This document shows positions 5,837-6,202 of a stretch of 6,202 nt of DNA, one piece after another (within the stretch, counting starts at the first letter, position 1; every line of letters starts with the position of its first letter). The notes beneath the pieces are model-generated. The model made no database searches. It was not told where the DNA came from and saw nothing but the letters and a program-made list of their open reading frames with translations. Origin of the DNA: Clostridia bacterium (GTDB lineage: Bacteria; Bacillota; Clostridia; CAKSNL01; HGM11501); the NCBI GenBank assembly GCA_030535815.1, contig JAUNRD010000116.1:1-6202 (forward strand). Direction: 5' to 3'. A program made the position numbers and the translations under genes.

Positions 5837-5865
5837 TTGACAAAAAAACTTCAATGTGTTAAAAT
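5837..5865 (+). promoter_or_regulatory. Sigma-A-type promoter for the LDH/MDH-family gene
   Basis: A perfect -35 TTGACA (5837-5842), a 17-nt spacer and -10 TAAAAT (5860-5865) match the arrangement of the DUF1292 promoter exactly. Transcription should start near 5872, leaving a leader of about 65 nt before the ATG at 5937. The rest of the 5733-5936 gap shows only AT-rich sequence and no gene. Confidence 0.78.
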
Positions 5866-5871
5866 GATAAA

Positions 5872-5907
5872 TGGTGAAAAACCGCATGTTTGCGGGAATT
5901 TTTGCCA
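5872..5907 (+). promoter_or_regulatory. Hairpin at the predicted 5' end of the dehydrogenase mRNA
   Basis: The top of the stem is CCGCA (5882-5886) with TGCGG (5891-5895) over a TGTT loop. The lower stem pairs TGGTGAAAA (5872-5880) with TTTTTGCCA (5899-5907), including two G-U pairs, around a small bulge. It begins almost exactly at the predicted start of transcription. It may protect the mRNA 5' end, act as an attenuator because a short U-run (5899-5903) follows the GC stem, or be a protein-binding site. It leaves the ribosome-binding site free. Confidence 0.5.
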
Positions 5908-5936
5908 TCAGAACATTCAGGAAAGGACCGGATGAA

Positions 5937-6202
5937 ATGAGCAGAAAAATTACTATTATAGGTGCAGGAAGCGTAGGCTCCACAATCGCCTACACTCTTT
6001 CAATGGAGGATCTTGCAAGTGAAATTGTTTTAATTGACGTAAATAAGGACAAGGCGGAGGGAGAGGTTATGGATATTATCCAGGGAACCTGCTTCCGTGA
6101 TCCTATTTCCGTGATTTCGGGTGACTATGAGGATGCCAGGGATTCTGACATCGTTATTATCACATCGGGTATTGCAAGAAAGCCGGGGCAGACCCGTCTT
6201 GA
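5937..6202 (+). CDS. Lactate/malate dehydrogenase family protein, N-terminal part (3' end outside window)
   Basis: The first 88 residues of an NAD-dependent 2-hydroxyacid dehydrogenase are visible. The Rossmann fold starts with ITIIGAGSVGSTIAYTL (GxGxxG, residues 9-14), and D34 at the end of the second strand indicates NAD rather than NADP. KAEGEVMDIIQG (39-50) and GDYEDARDSDIVIITSG (62-78) look most like bacterial L-lactate dehydrogenases. However, the mobile loop reads IARKPGQTRL, placing Arg (R81) where LDHs have Gln (NQKPGETRL) and malate dehydrogenases have Arg. Substrate is therefore ambiguous between pyruvate and oxaloacetate. The start at 5937 is chosen because the sequence AGGAAAGGA (5919-5927) lies 9 nt upstream; the ATG at 5932 opens only a two-codon ORF (ATGAAATGA) overlapping it. 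The gene has its own promoter and is insulated from upstream genes by a terminator. Confidence 0.9.
   Translation, partial: MSRKITIIGAGSVGSTIAYTLSMEDLASEIVLIDVNKDKAEGEVMDIIQGTCFRDPISVISGDYEDARDSDIVIITSGIARKPGQTRL

Noticed and set aside
5774..5983. Minus-strand 69-residue ORF over the dehydrogenase promoter and start
   Set aside because: It is low-complexity and hydrophobic only because of AT-rich promoter DNA, overlaps a secure gene start, and lacks a convincing ribosome-binding site.
1..6202. CRISPR array, tRNA, rRNA, transposase or phage genes
   Set aside because: No regularly spaced direct repeats, cloverleaf with CCA-type end, rRNA core sequence or transposase/integrase motifs were seen on either strand.

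Overview
The window reads like the chromosome of an anaerobic gut-type member of the Clostridia, most likely Oscillospiraceae/Ruminococcaceae-like. This is inferred, not proven, from four things: moderate-to-low GC with AT-rich promoters and purine-rich Shine-Dalgarno sites; an ETF gene with the beta-subunit signature of anaerobic Clostridia; a DUF1292 gene, typical of Firmicutes; and a TGTAGGGG-bounded palindromic intergenic repeat of a type I associate with that group. All recognised genes lie on the + strand.

Region 1 (1-3710) is a carbohydrate/polyol catabolic operon. It starts with the 3' part of a PfkB-family sugar kinase. That gene overlaps an IolB-type 5-deoxy-glucuronate isomerase gene by 26 nt, which in turn overlaps an aldose-1-epimerase-family gene by 16 nt. 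A 59-bp palindromic repeat follows, then a xylulokinase-like FGGY kinase. IolB makes 5-dehydro-2-deoxy-D-gluconate, the substrate of the PfkB-family kinase IolC, so the kinase-iolB pair could be two consecutive steps of myo-inositol breakdown. The epimerase and FGGY kinase are not standard iol genes, so the true substrate may be another sugar acid or polyol. The rest of the pathway is outside the window.

Region 2 (3714-5087) holds one gene, 3 nt after the FGGY kinase. It encodes a single-chain electron-transfer flavoprotein: a complete EtfB followed by a shortened EtfA with an intact FAD domain. The EtfB part carries the GRQxxDGDTAQVGP segment typical of flavin-bifurcating ETFs. Its compactness and its position beside sugar kinases make it the most unusual protein here.

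Region 3 (5088-5733) has a strong promoter overlapped by an 8-bp-arm palindrome, a small acidic DUF1292 protein, and a structured non-coding RNA ending in a textbook intrinsic terminator. The RNA folds as a long rod with a central bubble and a small hairpin on the bubble's 3' side, the architecture of 6S RNA, the regulator of RNA polymerase.

Region 4 (5734-6202) has a consensus promoter, a long hairpin at the predicted 5' end of the transcript, and the first 88 codons of a lactate/malate dehydrogenase family gene. The residue at the substrate-specificity position is Arg, as in malate dehydrogenases, although the surrounding sequence looks more like lactate dehydrogenase.
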